Source: Bacteroidales bacterium
Lineage (GTDB): Bacteria; Bacteroidota; Bacteroidia; Bacteroidales; UBA932
Length of the DNA stretch: 39,225 nucleotides
Direction: 5' to 3'
Assembly (NCBI GenBank): GCA_004556005.1
Contig: SFJA01000007.1
Location: forward strand, 1 to 39,225
A program made the translations under genes and the position numbers. A model generated the notes under the pieces. It was not told where the DNA came from and searched no databases. It was given only the letters and a program-made list of their open reading frames with translations. Of the stretch, positions 1 to 7,400 are shown one piece after another. Each line of letters opens with the position of its first letter. Positions within the stretch are counted from its first letter, which is position 1.

Positions 1-65
1 TTCTCGGAAGCTCACTCCATTTTTATTTGCGTTTCAAACATAGGAACTGTTTAAACGATTAATAT

Positions 66-99
66 CAAAAATGACTGGTCGGCAATTGATACCGGCCAG
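66..99 (-). terminator. Probable terminator of the Hsp20 gene
   Basis: Read on the minus strand just after the hsp20 stop codon, arms CTGGCCGG and CCGACCAG form a GC-rich stem with one C/A mismatch around a 9-base loop. A T-rich run (TCATTTTTGA) follows. The mismatch makes it weaker than a textbook Rho-independent terminator. Apart from this hairpin I see nothing in positions 1-116; the left neighbour lies outside the window. Confidence 0.5.
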
Positions 100-116
100 C
101 CATTTCCATACTAAAC

Positions 117-563
117 TCAGTGAATTTCAATCTGACGGCTTGCAGGAACCTTTTCCTTTTCCTCTTTCTTTGGCAGGCATACGGTAAGCACGCCATCATT
201 CATTGATGCCTGAATCTTCTCTGTGTCAACCTCCTCCGGAATGATGAATGAACGCTGGTAAGAAGAGTAGGAGAATTCTCTCCTGAGATAATTCTTTTTC
301 TTTTCTTCTTCCTTGGTCTCGTTCTTCTTTTCAAGCTTGATGTTGAGCTCGTTCTCGTTGTCGATGCTGATGCATAATTCTTCCTTGTTCATTCCCGGCG
401 CAGCCATTTCGATCAGGTATTCCTTTTCGTTTTCGAGCACATTGACAGCAGGTGAAGCGAACTGCTTTGCAGGGGTGAAAGTATCATTAAGAAGTTCATT
501 GAAAATGCTTGGAAACCAGTCCTGGTTTCTTCTTGAAGCATAATTGGTAGGTACCATAATCAT
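117..563 (-). CDS. Small heat shock protein, Hsp20/alpha-crystallin family
   Basis: An ATP-independent holdase that keeps unfolding proteins soluble in the cytoplasm until other chaperones refold them. The 148-residue protein has a short N-terminal arm, an alpha-crystallin domain from about residue 38 to 135 (with the motif AAPGMNKEEL and the late segment DGVLTVCLPKK), and a C-terminal I-x-I anchor (IEI, residues 145-147). Length and order are normal for the family. The start is uncertain between ATG at 563 and in-frame ATG at 557. A GGAG element at 567-570 lies only 3 bases from the first but 9 from the second, which slightly favours 557. The gene diverges from cstA across a long intergenic region with an inverted repeat, which may control one or both genes. 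Confidence 0.93.
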   Translation of the reverse strand: MIMVPTNYASRRNQDWFPSIFNELLNDTFTPAKQFASPAVNVLENEKEYLIEMAAPGMNKEELCISIDNENELNIKLEKKNETKEEEKKKNYLRREFSYSSYQRSFIIPEEVDTEKIQASMNDGVLTVCLPKKEEKEKVPASRQIEIH

Positions 564-671
564 AATCTCCTATTTTTTTTTATTGTTTCTTTCTTTTTCT
601 CCCGTCATACCGGCGGATTCGCATATATCAATATCAATCTGCGGACCAGATTGAAAAGTGGCGGCGATTGC

Positions 672-745
672 GTCATTTTGTCAGTTAAATACCTGAACAT
701 CAACAGATTAACTGACAAAATGACAAATTAGACAGACAAAATGTC
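672..745. promoter_or_regulatory. Perfect 17-bp inverted repeat and three phased operator-like boxes
   Basis: Positions 672-688 and 708-724 are perfect reverse complements (17 bp each, 19-base spacer). Their outer parts hold GTCATTTTGTC (672-682) and its inverse GACAAAATGAC (714-724). A third near copy, GACAAAATGTC, lies at 735-745. Box centres are at 677, 719 and 740, so the spacings are 42 and 21 bases, four and two turns of B-DNA: all three face the same side. Both flanking genes point away, so this is not a terminator. It is not the CIRCE/HrcA element, whose core is TTAGCACTC. A dimeric regulator binding several sites is the natural reading; which one is unknown. Confidence 0.7.
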
Positions 746-766
746 GGATATCTGCGCCAAGTTGTC

Positions 767-774
767 TATATTTG
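767..774 (+). promoter_or_regulatory. Bacteroidota-type -7 box of cstA
   Basis: TATATTTG matches the Bacteroidota -7 consensus TAnnTTTG and lies 30 bases before the ATG at 805. No good TTTG (-33) element lies 19-21 bases upstream, so the promoter may need an activator. If transcription starts near 781, the third operator-like box is centred near -41. Confidence 0.6.
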
Positions 775-804
775 CAGCGTCAAACAACAACGAAGAGTTA
801 TCAG

Positions 805-2265
805 ATGTATTCCTTTCTCTTGAGCATATTGGCCCTTGTTCTGGGCTATATCTTCTATGGACGGTTTGTTGAAAGAGTATTTTCCCCGGATTTTTCACGT
901 CCTACGCCTGCGACAGTACGCAATGACGGAATAGACTATATTCCTATGCCTGCCTGGAAGGTGTATATGATCCAGTTCCTCAACATTGCCGGCACGGGTC
1001 CCATATTCGGCGCGATAATGGGTGCCAAATTCGGTCCTTCGGCATATCTGTGGGTGGTCCTGGGATGCATTTTTGCCGGAGCGATGCACGATTATCTGAG
1101 CGGTATGATTTCGCTCCGAAACGGAGGCGAGAGCCTCCCTGACACCATAGGAAGGTATCTGGGCAATCGGACCAGAACCGTGATGCTATGCTTCAGCCTG
1201 CTGGTTCTGATTCTTGTCGGAGCGGTCTTTGTGTACAGTCCGGCAATATTGCTCGGCAACATAAGCGGGAGCGGGTCGTATTCGACAATGATTTGGATAG
1301 GAGTCATCTTTCTGTATTATGTTCTGGCGGCAATACTTCCAATCGACAAGGTAGTTGGCAAGATATATCCTTTTTTTGCGGCAGCCCTTCTATTTATGGC
1401 CGCTGCGCTTCTTGTCTGCCTGCTCGTGAAATGGCCTGCCATTCCTGAGATATGGGACGGACTTGGCAATCTCGGTGCAGAAAAGGGAATCATTTCCGGT
1501 CAGAACATCTTCCCGTGTCTTTTCATTACCATAGCCTGCGGAGCTATAAGTGGCTTCCACGCCACCCAGAGCCCGATGATGGCAAGGTGTATGACAAGCG
1601 AGAAACTTGGCAGACCTGTTTTTTACGGTTCTATGATAACGGAGGGCGTTGTCGCGCTTGTGTGGACGGCCATAGGTTCGTACTTCTTTTTTGACGGCGG
1701 CGCCGAGGCGGTCGGCAGCAGTCTTACAGCTGCAGCTCCTGCTGTCGTTGCCAGCGTTTCAAAAAGCTGGCTCGGTGCGGTCGGAGGAATTCTTGCAATA
1801 ATAGGAGTGATTGTTGCTCCGATAACCAGCGGTGACACCGCTTTCCGCAGCGCAAGACTCATCATTGCGGATTTTCTGCACAGCGACCAGAAACCGGTCA
1901 GGAACAGGCTGCTGATTTGCGTGCCGCTTTTTGTTCTGTCAGGATTGATGCTCTGGTTCAACATAGCCAACGAAGACGGTTTCAATATCATCTGGAGATA
2001 TTTCGGATGGGCAAACCAGACATTGTCAATTTTTACACTTTGGGCAATTTCAGTCTATCTTACCCGTAACGGAAAGGGGCGTTTCCCTTATATGATTGCT
2101 GTCATTCCGGCTGCATTTATGACTGCAGTATGTTTCAGCTACATACTTACCGCACGCATAGGTTTCGGTCTGGACCAGCGCTTCGCCCTGCCTGCCGGCA
2201 TCGCGATATTCGTATTGAGCATCGCGCTCTTCTTTATCTGGAAGCTGAAGGCAGTGAAGGGGTGA
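805..2265 (+). CDS. cstA: Carbon starvation protein A family transporter
   Basis: A polytopic inner-membrane carrier of the CstA family; characterised members import peptides or pyruvate when carbon is short. The 486-residue protein is almost entirely hydrophobic, with well over ten membrane segments. It shows CstA hallmarks near the N-terminus: the block NIAGTGPIFGAIMGAKFGP, then the segment GAMHDYLSG, and later SGFHATQSPMMARC. It is the short form usual in Bacteroidota. I chose ATG at 805, because an upstream in-frame TTG at 772 lies inside the -7 promoter box and would need start-site transcription further upstream. It is transcribed alone, away from hsp20. Substrate cannot be told from sequence. 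Confidence 0.88.
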   Translation: MYSFLLSILALVLGYIFYGRFVERVFSPDFSRPTPATVRNDGIDYIPMPAWKVYMIQFLNIAGTGPIFGAIMGAKFGPSAYLWVVLGCIFAGAMHDYLSGMISLRNGGESLPDTIGRYLGNRTRTVMLCFSLLVLILVGAVFVYSPAILLGNISGSGSYSTMIWIGVIFLYYVLAAILPIDKVVGKIYPFFAAALLFMAAALLVCLLVKWPAIPEIWDGLGNLGAEKGIISGQNIFPCLFITIACGAISGFHATQSPMMARCMTSEKLGRPVFYGSMITEGVVALVWTAIGSYFFFDGGAEAVGSSLTAAAPAVVASVSKSWLGAVGGILAIIGVIVAPITSGDTAFRSARLIIADFLHSDQKPVRNRLLICVPLFVLSGLMLWFNIANEDGFNIIWRYFGWANQTLSIFTLWAISVYLTRNGKGRFPYMIAVIPAAFMTAVCFSYILTARIGFGLDQRFALPAGIAIFVLSIALFFIWKLKAVKG

Positions 2266-2288
2266 CGCGCCGTGTTGGGAGGGATGGA

Positions 2289-2302
2289 GCCGGCTAGCCG
2301 GC
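2289..2302. repeat. 14-bp perfect palindrome
   Basis: GCCGGCTAGCCGGC reads the same on both strands, and as RNA would form a 5-bp GC stem with a CTAG loop. It lies 23 bases after the cstA stop and just before the bidirectional terminator, so it may help stop or protect the 3' end of the cstA transcript. No T-run follows it. Confidence 0.5.
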
Positions 2303-2307
2303 CCAAA

Positions 2308-2348
2308 TAAAAAAAGGAGATGACTTTGAGCCATCTCCTAAATTTTCC
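2308..2348. terminator. Bidirectional terminator between cstA and rpmE2
   Basis: Perfect 8-bp stem AGGAGATG/CATCTCCT (2315-2322 with 2332-2339). Read on the minus strand it is followed at once by seven T residues, a strong Rho-independent terminator for rpmE2. On the plus strand a broken T-run (AAATTTT) follows, enough for weaker termination of cstA. Confidence 0.85.
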
Positions 2349-2364
2349 TATACTGTCGCAAGGA

Positions 2365-2616
2365 TTACTTCTTGCGTGACTTGTAACGCTGATAGAACTG
2401 GTCAACACGGCCGGCGGTATCGACGATTTTCATCTTGCCGGTGTAGAAAGGATGAGATGTGTTGGAAATCTCAAGCTTTACGAGGGGATACTCAACACCG
2501 TCAACTTCAATGGTCTCCTTGGTTTTGGCGCAGGAGCGGGTGACGAATACCACGTCGTTTGACATATCCTTGAAAGCTACAAGTCGGTAGGTTTCGGGAT
2601 GGATTCCTGTTTTCAT
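2365..2616 (-). CDS. rpmE2: 50S ribosomal protein L31, type B
   Basis: A large-subunit ribosomal protein at the central protuberance that helps bridge the two subunits. The 83 residues contain the L31 core (MKTGIHPE at the start, SNTSHPFYTGK and the basic tail YKSRKK). Only one cysteine is present (residue 29), so the CxxC zinc sites of type A L31 are missing; this is the zinc-free type B form. In many bacteria the type B form replaces the zinc form when zinc is short, but in Bacteroidota it is commonly the ordinary one; no Zur-like site is obvious here. The gene has its own promoter and a strong terminator. Confidence 0.95.
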   Translation of the reverse strand: MKTGIHPETYRLVAFKDMSNDVVFVTRSCAKTKETIEVDGVEYPLVKLEISNTSHPFYTGKMKIVDTAGRVDQFYQRYKSRKK

Positions 2617-2652
2617 AACTGATAAAAATGTTTAGTTGATTTGAATCGGGCG

Positions 2653-2684
2653 CAAAGGTATGAATTTCAAGCGAGAAATGCAAT
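2653..2684 (-). promoter_or_regulatory. rpmE2 promoter
   Basis: On the minus strand ATTG (2684-2681) and TACCTTTG (2660-2653) are separated by 20 bases. This fits the Bacteroides consensus TTTG-N19-21-TAnnTTTG with one change, and is the best complete promoter in the window. It starts 12 bases beyond the end of the M20 peptidase gene. Confidence 0.75.
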
Positions 2685-2695
2685 ACTTGCGGCAA

Positions 2696-4048
2696 CTAAT
2701 CTTTCCAATATTGATAGAATAACGCAATGGACTCCATTCCGGCAAATAGCTGGCTAAGCAAGAAACTCTCGTTTGGAGAGTGGATGGTATCGCGTTCAAG
2801 TCCAAATCCCATAAGCAGGGGATCTATGCCGAGAATCTTCTGGACTTCGGCAAGGACGGCAATTGAACCGCCACCGCGGGACGGAACAGGCTTTTTCCCG
2901 TAAACCTCGTACATTGCCTTGGAAGCGGCCTTGTATGCAGAAGATGAAATCGGAATGAGGAATCCGTCTCCGCCTTCGTGCGCCGTAACCTCGACTTTGA
3001 CTGATTTTGGTGCAATGGACTTGAAATGACGGGCAAATTTCGCCGTAATGTCAGAACTCTTCTGATTAGGTACAAGTCTCATGGATATCTTTGCGTGGGC
3101 CTCGCTCGGCAGAACGGTCTTGGCTCCTTCTCCAGTATATCCGCCCCAGATGCCGCAAACGTCAAGGCAAGGCCTGATTCCGGTCCTTTCAAGCGTAGTA
3201 TAGCCCTTTTCCCCTCGGAGTTCCTTAACGTCAAGAAAAGCCTTGTATTCTCTTTCATTATATGGAGCGCGTGCGAGCATCTTCCTCTCTTCCGGAGATA
3301 GTTCCACCACCTCATCGTAGAAGCCAGGAACAGTAACCCTACCGTCCCGGTCTATCAAAGTCGAAATCATTTCGCAAAGTACCTGAATAGGATTTGCAAC
3401 AGCGCCTCCGTAATGTCCGCTGTGAAGGTCTTTGTTCGGACCTATAAGCTTTACCTCAAGGTAGCTGAGACCGCGCATTCCGCAATTGATGCTCGGAACT
3501 TTGTCGCTGATCATCGTCGTATCGCTCACCAGGCAGATGTCCGCCTTGAGCATACGCTTGTGTTTCTTGATCCAGGTAGGAAGCGACGGACTGCCGATTT
3601 CTTCTTCTCCTTCAAAGAGGAATTTGACGTTGCAGTTGAGCTTACCGCTTGAAACGAGGTATTCAAAAGCCTTGATGTGCATAAAGAGCTGGCCCTTGTC
3701 GTCGTTTGCTCCTCTGCCCCAGATGGCACCGTCGTGAACCACCGGTTCGAACGGGTCGCTGTTCCACTTTTCGAGAGGTTCGACAGGCTGGACATCATAA
3801 TGACCGTAAATGAGGACGGTCCTGGCCTTGGGGTCGATTATCTTGCGTCCAAACACGACCGGATGACCAAGCGTTTCGCAAACGCCTGCTTCGTCAGCAC
3901 CGGCCTCGATCAACAGGTCAGCGATTGCTTCTGCGCAAAGGTACATATCAGCCTTGTGTTCTGACTTAGCGCTGACAGATTGAATCCGGAGAATGGAAAA
4001 CAATTCTTCCAAAAAACGGGTCTGGTTTTGCTCTATGTAGGACTTCAT
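2696..4048 (-). CDS. M20 family dipeptidase
   Basis: A cytoplasmic dizinc metallopeptidase expected to split dipeptides or short peptides. The 450-residue protein carries the M20 signature in order: GHYDVQPVEP with His83 and Asp85 (metal ligand and neighbour), GRGANDDKGQ with the bridging Asp near 116, FEGEEEIGS with the catalytic and metal-binding glutamates near 148-150, and a late His in DTIHSPNESF. The dimerisation lid domain sits between about residues 195 and 350. Length fits the CNDP-like dipeptidase branch. No signal peptide is seen. It diverges from an AraC-type regulator 136 bases away, which might control it, though this is only positional. Exact substrate is unknown; acetylornithine deacetylase-type relatives are shorter and less alike. 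Confidence 0.9.
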   Translation of the reverse strand: MKSYIEQNQTRFLEELFSILRIQSVSAKSEHKADMYLCAEAIADLLIEAGADEAGVCETLGHPVVFGRKIIDPKARTVLIYGHYDVQPVEPLEKWNSDPFEPVVHDGAIWGRGANDDKGQLFMHIKAFEYLVSSGKLNCNVKFLFEGEEEIGSPSLPTWIKKHKRMLKADICLVSDTTMISDKVPSINCGMRGLSYLEVKLIGPNKDLHSGHYGGAVANPIQVLCEMISTLIDRDGRVTVPGFYDEVVELSPEERKMLARAPYNEREYKAFLDVKELRGEKGYTTLERTGIRPCLDVCGIWGGYTGEGAKTVLPSEAHAKISMRLVPNQKSSDITAKFARHFKSIAPKSVKVEVTAHEGGDGFLIPISSSAYKAASKAMYEVYGKKPVPSRGGGSIAVLAEVQKILGIDPLLMGFGLERDTIHSPNESFLLSQLFAGMESIALFYQYWKD

Positions 4049-4073
4049 TGAGATATAAATTAAGAGTTATTGT

Positions 4074-4155
4074 CAAAAATAAGTAAAAATAGCGATAGCC
4101 GATTATACAAATTTGGCAAATTTATCGCAATTAATCAATATTTCACTTAAATTTG
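4074..4155. promoter_or_regulatory. Divergent -7 boxes between the M20 peptidase and AraC regulator
   Basis: On the minus strand TATTTTTG (4081-4074) lies 26 bases before the peptidase start. On the plus strand TAAATTTG (4148-4155) lies 30 bases before the regulator start. Both fit TAnnTTTG, but neither has a well-spaced TTTG element, so each is a half-match only. The rest of this 136-base gap is AT-rich without a clear operator. Confidence 0.45.
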
Positions 4156-4184
4156 CAATGGATGAGTATTAATTAATAACTTAT

Positions 4185-5078
4185 ATGAACAAGCCAGGAA
4201 ACAACTTGTACTATCTTACCTGGAATCCTCAGGAAGTGGACAACCAGTTTTATTGCACGACTGTTGGCAGTCAGGTCTGTGAGCCCAATGGAGTTTATCC
4301 TGTTTCGCAGGATCACCCTGAAAAGTTCAATTTTACCCTTAGAGGAAGGATTCTCGAAGACTATCAATTGGTATATATAGTTAACGGAGAGGGCTGGTTC
4401 GAGTCACTTTCGTGCCCTAAGACCAAGGTGAAGGCTGGCGATATGATGGTTCTTTTCCCGGGGGAACGACACAACTACAGACCGGATGAAAATGTCGGCT
4501 GGCACGAATACTGGATTGGCTTCCACGCAGACGGACAAGCGGAGGAAATCATCAGCAAATTATTTTCCCGCAAGGACCCTGTTTTGCGTCTCGGTCTTGA
4601 CGACAGGTTGATTTTTATCTATAATACCATTATCTCACTTGCCCATTTTGAGCGCAAAGGCTCTCAAGAGGCGATTGCAGGATGGCTGAAGGCTCTTGCA
4701 CACCAGGTATATTACGACAAGATTAACTACGATACGCTCCACAAAAAGCATAACCAGACCGTGCTCGACGCGCAGATCCTGATCAGGGAGCATCTTGAGG
4801 AGCATATTTCTCCTAATGAAGTCGCTCAGAGGCTTGGCGTAAGCTACTCACTTCTCAGGGAACAGTTCAGGACAGTTACCGGAGTGTCGATGGCCAACTA
4901 TTCCTTCCAGCAAAGACTGAACAAAGCCAAGAATCTACTTTCAAGCACCAACAAGAGCATCAAGGAAATATCCTATGCAGTCGGCTATAACTCAATCAGC
5001 CGTTTCTGCTGCTTCTTCAAGGAACACGTGGGGATCACTGCATCAGAGTACCGCGCCAACTCAATCAAGGAGAAATAA
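4185..5078 (+). CDS. AraC family transcriptional regulator
   Basis: A DNA-binding regulator of 297 residues. The N-terminal part (about 1-170) is an AraC-type cupin: the stretch LVYIVNGEGWFES followed by KAGDMMVLFPGERHNY is typical of the sugar-sensing barrel. The C-terminal 100 residues hold two helix-turn-helix units, the first around ISPNEVAQRLGVSYSLLREQF and the second around SIKEISYAVGYNSISRFCCFF, ending in the usual GITASEYR. The cysteine pair in the second recognition region is less usual. It is a single-gene unit with a terminator. Possible targets are the divergent dipeptidase, the downstream kbl operon or itself. The ligand cannot be inferred; many gut relatives answer to plant sugars. 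Confidence 0.92.
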   Translation: MNKPGNNLYYLTWNPQEVDNQFYCTTVGSQVCEPNGVYPVSQDHPEKFNFTLRGRILEDYQLVYIVNGEGWFESLSCPKTKVKAGDMMVLFPGERHNYRPDENVGWHEYWIGFHADGQAEEIISKLFSRKDPVLRLGLDDRLIFIYNTIISLAHFERKGSQEAIAGWLKALAHQVYYDKINYDTLHKKHNQTVLDAQILIREHLEEHISPNEVAQRLGVSYSLLREQFRTVTGVSMANYSFQQRLNKAKNLLSSTNKSIKEISYAVGYNSISRFCCFFKEHVGITASEYRANSIKEK

Positions 5079-5114
5079 CACTGCCAATAGCGCAGTAACT
5101 GCAACAAAAAGAGA

Positions 5115-5160
5115 GGATGACTCAAGTTCATTTCGGACTTTGGTCATCCCCCTTTTTTTT
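5115..5160. terminator. Bidirectional terminator between the AraC gene and kbl
   Basis: A 15-base arm (5115-5129) pairs with 5135-5149 with one mismatch and wobble pairs, with GGATGAC/GTCATCC at the base and a 5-base loop. An eight-T run (5153-5160) follows on the plus strand, strong for the AraC gene. On the minus strand a CTCTTTTTG run follows, adequate for kbl, whose stop is 12 bases away. Confidence 0.88.
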
Positions 5161-5171
5161 GATATACGGAC

Positions 5172-6362
5172 TTAAGCTATTACGCCAAGTTTCTTTCCAA
5201 CCTTGATAAAGGCTTCGATAGCCGCGTCAAGATGTTCCCTCTTGTGCGCTGCTGAGAGCTGAACCCTTATGCGGGCCTGCCCCTTTGGCACCACAGGATA
5301 GTAAAATCCTGTTACGAATATGCCTTCCTTTGCGATTTCTGCAGCAAACTTCTGGCTGAGAGGAGCATCGTAAAGCATAACGGCACATATTGCGCTCTGG
5401 GTAGGCTTGATGTCAAAGCCTGCAGCTATCATCTTGTCCCTGAAGTAATTGACGTTCTCGACGAGCCTGTCGTGGAGTTCATTGCTCTCGGACAGTATCT
5501 TGAAAGTCTCAATCGCGGCAGAAGCAATCATAGGCGGGAGAGAATTGGAGAAGAGATAAGGGCGCGAGCGCTGGCGGAGCATATCGATAATCTCCTTGCG
5601 TCCCGTAGTGAATCCTCCCACGGCGCCTCCGAACGCTTTTCCGAGGGTTCCGGTATGTATGTCAATTCTTCCGTAACAGCCGTACTGCTCGGCGACTCCC
5701 CTTCCGGTCGGGCCTACGACTCCTGCAGAGTGGCTCTCGTCAACCATTACGAGGGCGTCATACTTCTCTGCCAGGTCGCAGATCTTGTCCATAGGAGCGA
5801 CGTTTCCGTCCATACTGAACACTCCGTCAGTAACGATGATGCGGAATCTCTGAGCCTGGGCCTCCTTGAGACAACGCTCCAGGTCTTCCATATCGGCATT
5901 TGCGTAGCGGTAGCGTACGGCTTTGCAGAGACGCACACCGTCAATGATGGAGGCGTGGTTGAGCGCATCGGATATGATGGCGTCTTCAGGTCCGAGAAGG
6001 GCCTCGAATACACCTCCGTTTGCATCGAAGCAGCTTGCATAGAGAATGGTGTCATCCGTATGGAAATAGTCAGCAACAGCCTTTTCAAGCTGCTGATGCA
6101 AATCCTGCTGGCCACAGATGAACCGTACTGAACTCATTCCGTAACCGCGGCTGTCCATAGCAGCCTTGGCTGCATCGATAAGTCTTTGATTATCAGCAAG
6201 ACCGAGGTAGTTGTTGGCGCAGAAGTTCAGTGCCTTGCTGCCATCGGCGAGGGTAATCTCAGAAGACTGAGGGGAACAAATCACACGCTCCCTCTTGTAC
6301 AATCCGGCATCCTCGATAGCCTTGAGTTCAGACTGAAGATGGTTTTGGAATTTTCCGTACAT
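5172..6362 (-). CDS. kbl: Glycine C-acetyltransferase (2-amino-3-ketobutyrate CoA ligase)
   Basis: A PLP enzyme that cleaves 2-amino-3-oxobutyrate with CoA into glycine and acetyl-CoA, the second step of threonine breakdown. The 396 residues follow the E. coli Kbl pattern closely: NFCANNYLGLA near 46, SVRFICG, SDALNHASIIDG with the PLP-stacking His136, VTDGVFSMDG, VDESHSAGVVG with Asp208, and GTLGKAFGG with Schiff-base Lys242. The near-identity of these blocks separates it from serine palmitoyltransferase and KAPA synthase. It is the last gene of the minus-strand run, 30 bases after the trigger factor with no promoter or terminator between, so likely co-transcribed. No threonine dehydrogenase (tdh) is in the window. 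Confidence 0.96.
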   Translation of the reverse strand: MYGKFQNHLQSELKAIEDAGLYKRERVICSPQSSEITLADGSKALNFCANNYLGLADNQRLIDAAKAAMDSRGYGMSSVRFICGQQDLHQQLEKAVADYFHTDDTILYASCFDANGGVFEALLGPEDAIISDALNHASIIDGVRLCKAVRYRYANADMEDLERCLKEAQAQRFRIIVTDGVFSMDGNVAPMDKICDLAEKYDALVMVDESHSAGVVGPTGRGVAEQYGCYGRIDIHTGTLGKAFGGAVGGFTTGRKEIIDMLRQRSRPYLFSNSLPPMIASAAIETFKILSESNELHDRLVENVNYFRDKMIAAGFDIKPTQSAICAVMLYDAPLSQKFAAEIAKEGIFVTGFYYPVVPKGQARIRVQLSAAHKREHLDAAIEAFIKVGKKLGVIA

Positions 6363-6392
6363 AACAGAATTGTTAAAAATAATTACCTGTCA

Positions 6393-7400
6393 TTAAAGAT
6401 TGCGGAAGTCAGCAGCGGCAATCTCTGTAGGCTTGAGAGTTACAGTCTCCTTAACCTTTGCGATGACCTTCTGGTCCTCTACCTGCTCGAGTATCCTTTC
6501 GAGCTGCTTCTGGTCGTGGAGAATGCCGTTTACCTGCTCGGCGAGAATCTCTGCCGGAACGTCAGGAAGTCCGTACATTGCATAGTTGTAGCGCACAAAT
6601 GCTTCAGCGGCATCTGTAATGTCTTTGTTTTCGATCTTGAGATCAAATTTCTTCATAAGGAAGTTGCGGACAAGCTGCCACTTGTAGTCCTTGATGAATC
6701 CAGGGAATTCTTTCTCGAGATCTTCCTGGGTAATCTTGTCTCCGTTGACAGCAAGCAGCCAGCGCTTCAGGAATGCTTCAGGCACTTCAAATCCGGCCTT
6801 TGATACAAGATAGTCACGAATATCCTTGTTGAGTTTCCAGTCAGCCTCATCCTTGTACTGGGCATTGAGGCGCTCAGAAACTTCGCTGTCAATTTCCTCG
6901 TCTGTCTTTACCTCGGCATTTTCGTCCTTAGACTTCTGCTCCTCGTAATATTTCTTGTAGCTTTCGATCATTGGCTGCTTGTCTTCGGCGGCGATAGTCA
7001 CAGTATATGAAGGAATCTCGTCCGAAGCGGCAACTTCAAGCTCAAATTCAGGTGTGAGCGCGATGTCAAACAGGAAGGTAAAAGCGTTGCCGTCCTTCCA
7101 CTCCACAGCAGGCTGGGACTCTGATGAGAGAGGCTCTCCGATGATGTTAAGATTGTTGTCCTTGATGAATGAGTTGAGTGACTCTGAAATCACCTCGTTC
7201 ACTGCCTCGGCAAGAATCTGCTCGCCGTAAACCCTTTCGATAAGGGAAGCAGGGACCATTCCTTTGCGGAATCCCTTGAAGTCAGCCTTGCGCTTGTAGT
7301 TTGCGAATCTCTTCTTCTTTGCAGGAGCATAGTCCTCTGCGCTGATATTGAGGGTAAGCTCGATATTGAGCGCATCAATTTTTTTCTGTTCTACGTTCAT
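6393..7400 (-). CDS. tig: Trigger factor lacking the PPIase domain
   Basis: A ribosome-bound chaperone that meets nascent chains at the exit tunnel. The 335 residues begin with a normal ribosome-binding domain (1-112) including the contact loop GFRKGMVP at 43-50, the same position as in E. coli. The C-terminal substrate cradle is recognisable from about 180 on (for example KAGFEVPEAFLKRW and DVPAEILAEQVN). The FKBP-type prolyl isomerase head that normally lies between is replaced by about 40 charged residues (KSKDENAEVKTDEEIDSEV). Normal trigger factors, including those of Bacteroides, have about 430-450 residues, so the loss is close to one domain. The start overlaps the end of the upstream pgpH-like gene by 26 bases, and the region before it is A-rich, typical of Bacteroidota start sites. 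Confidence 0.88.
   Translation of the reverse strand: MNVEQKKIDALNIELTLNISAEDYAPAKKKRFANYKRKADFKGFRKGMVPASLIERVYGEQILAEAVNEVISESLNSFIKDNNLNIIGEPLSSESQPAVEWKDGNAFTFLFDIALTPEFELEVAASDEIPSYTVTIAAEDKQPMIESYKKYYEEQKSKDENAEVKTDEEIDSEVSERLNAQYKDEADWKLNKDIRDYLVSKAGFEVPEAFLKRWLLAVNGDKITQEDLEKEFPGFIKDYKWQLVRNFLMKKFDLKIENKDITDAAEAFVRYNYAMYGLPDVPAEILAEQVNGILHDQKQLERILEQVEDQKVIAKVKETVTLKPTEIAAADFRNL

Noticed and set aside
659..671. Sigma-54-like TGGCGGCGATTGC before cstA
   Set aside because: The GG to GC spacing is 10, not 12, which sigma-54 does not accept.
672..724. CIRCE/HrcA element for hsp20
   Set aside because: The inverted repeat core does not match TTAGCACTC-N9-GAGTGCTAA and the spacer is 19, not 9.
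772..804. Upstream TTG start for cstA adding 11 residues
   Set aside because: The TTG lies within the TATATTTG promoter box, and the added residues are polar and unlike family N-termini.
4113..4130. Sigma-54-like sequence TTGGCAAATTTATCGCAA before the AraC gene
   Set aside because: The GG and GC are correctly spaced by 12, but the -12 part is TCGC rather than TTGC and no enhancer-binding regulator is nearby; likely chance in AT-rich DNA.
5472..6131. Long plus-strand open frame opposite kbl (219 codons)
   Set aside because: It lies wholly antisense to a clear kbl gene, has low-quality composition and resembles no protein; a codon-usage shadow.
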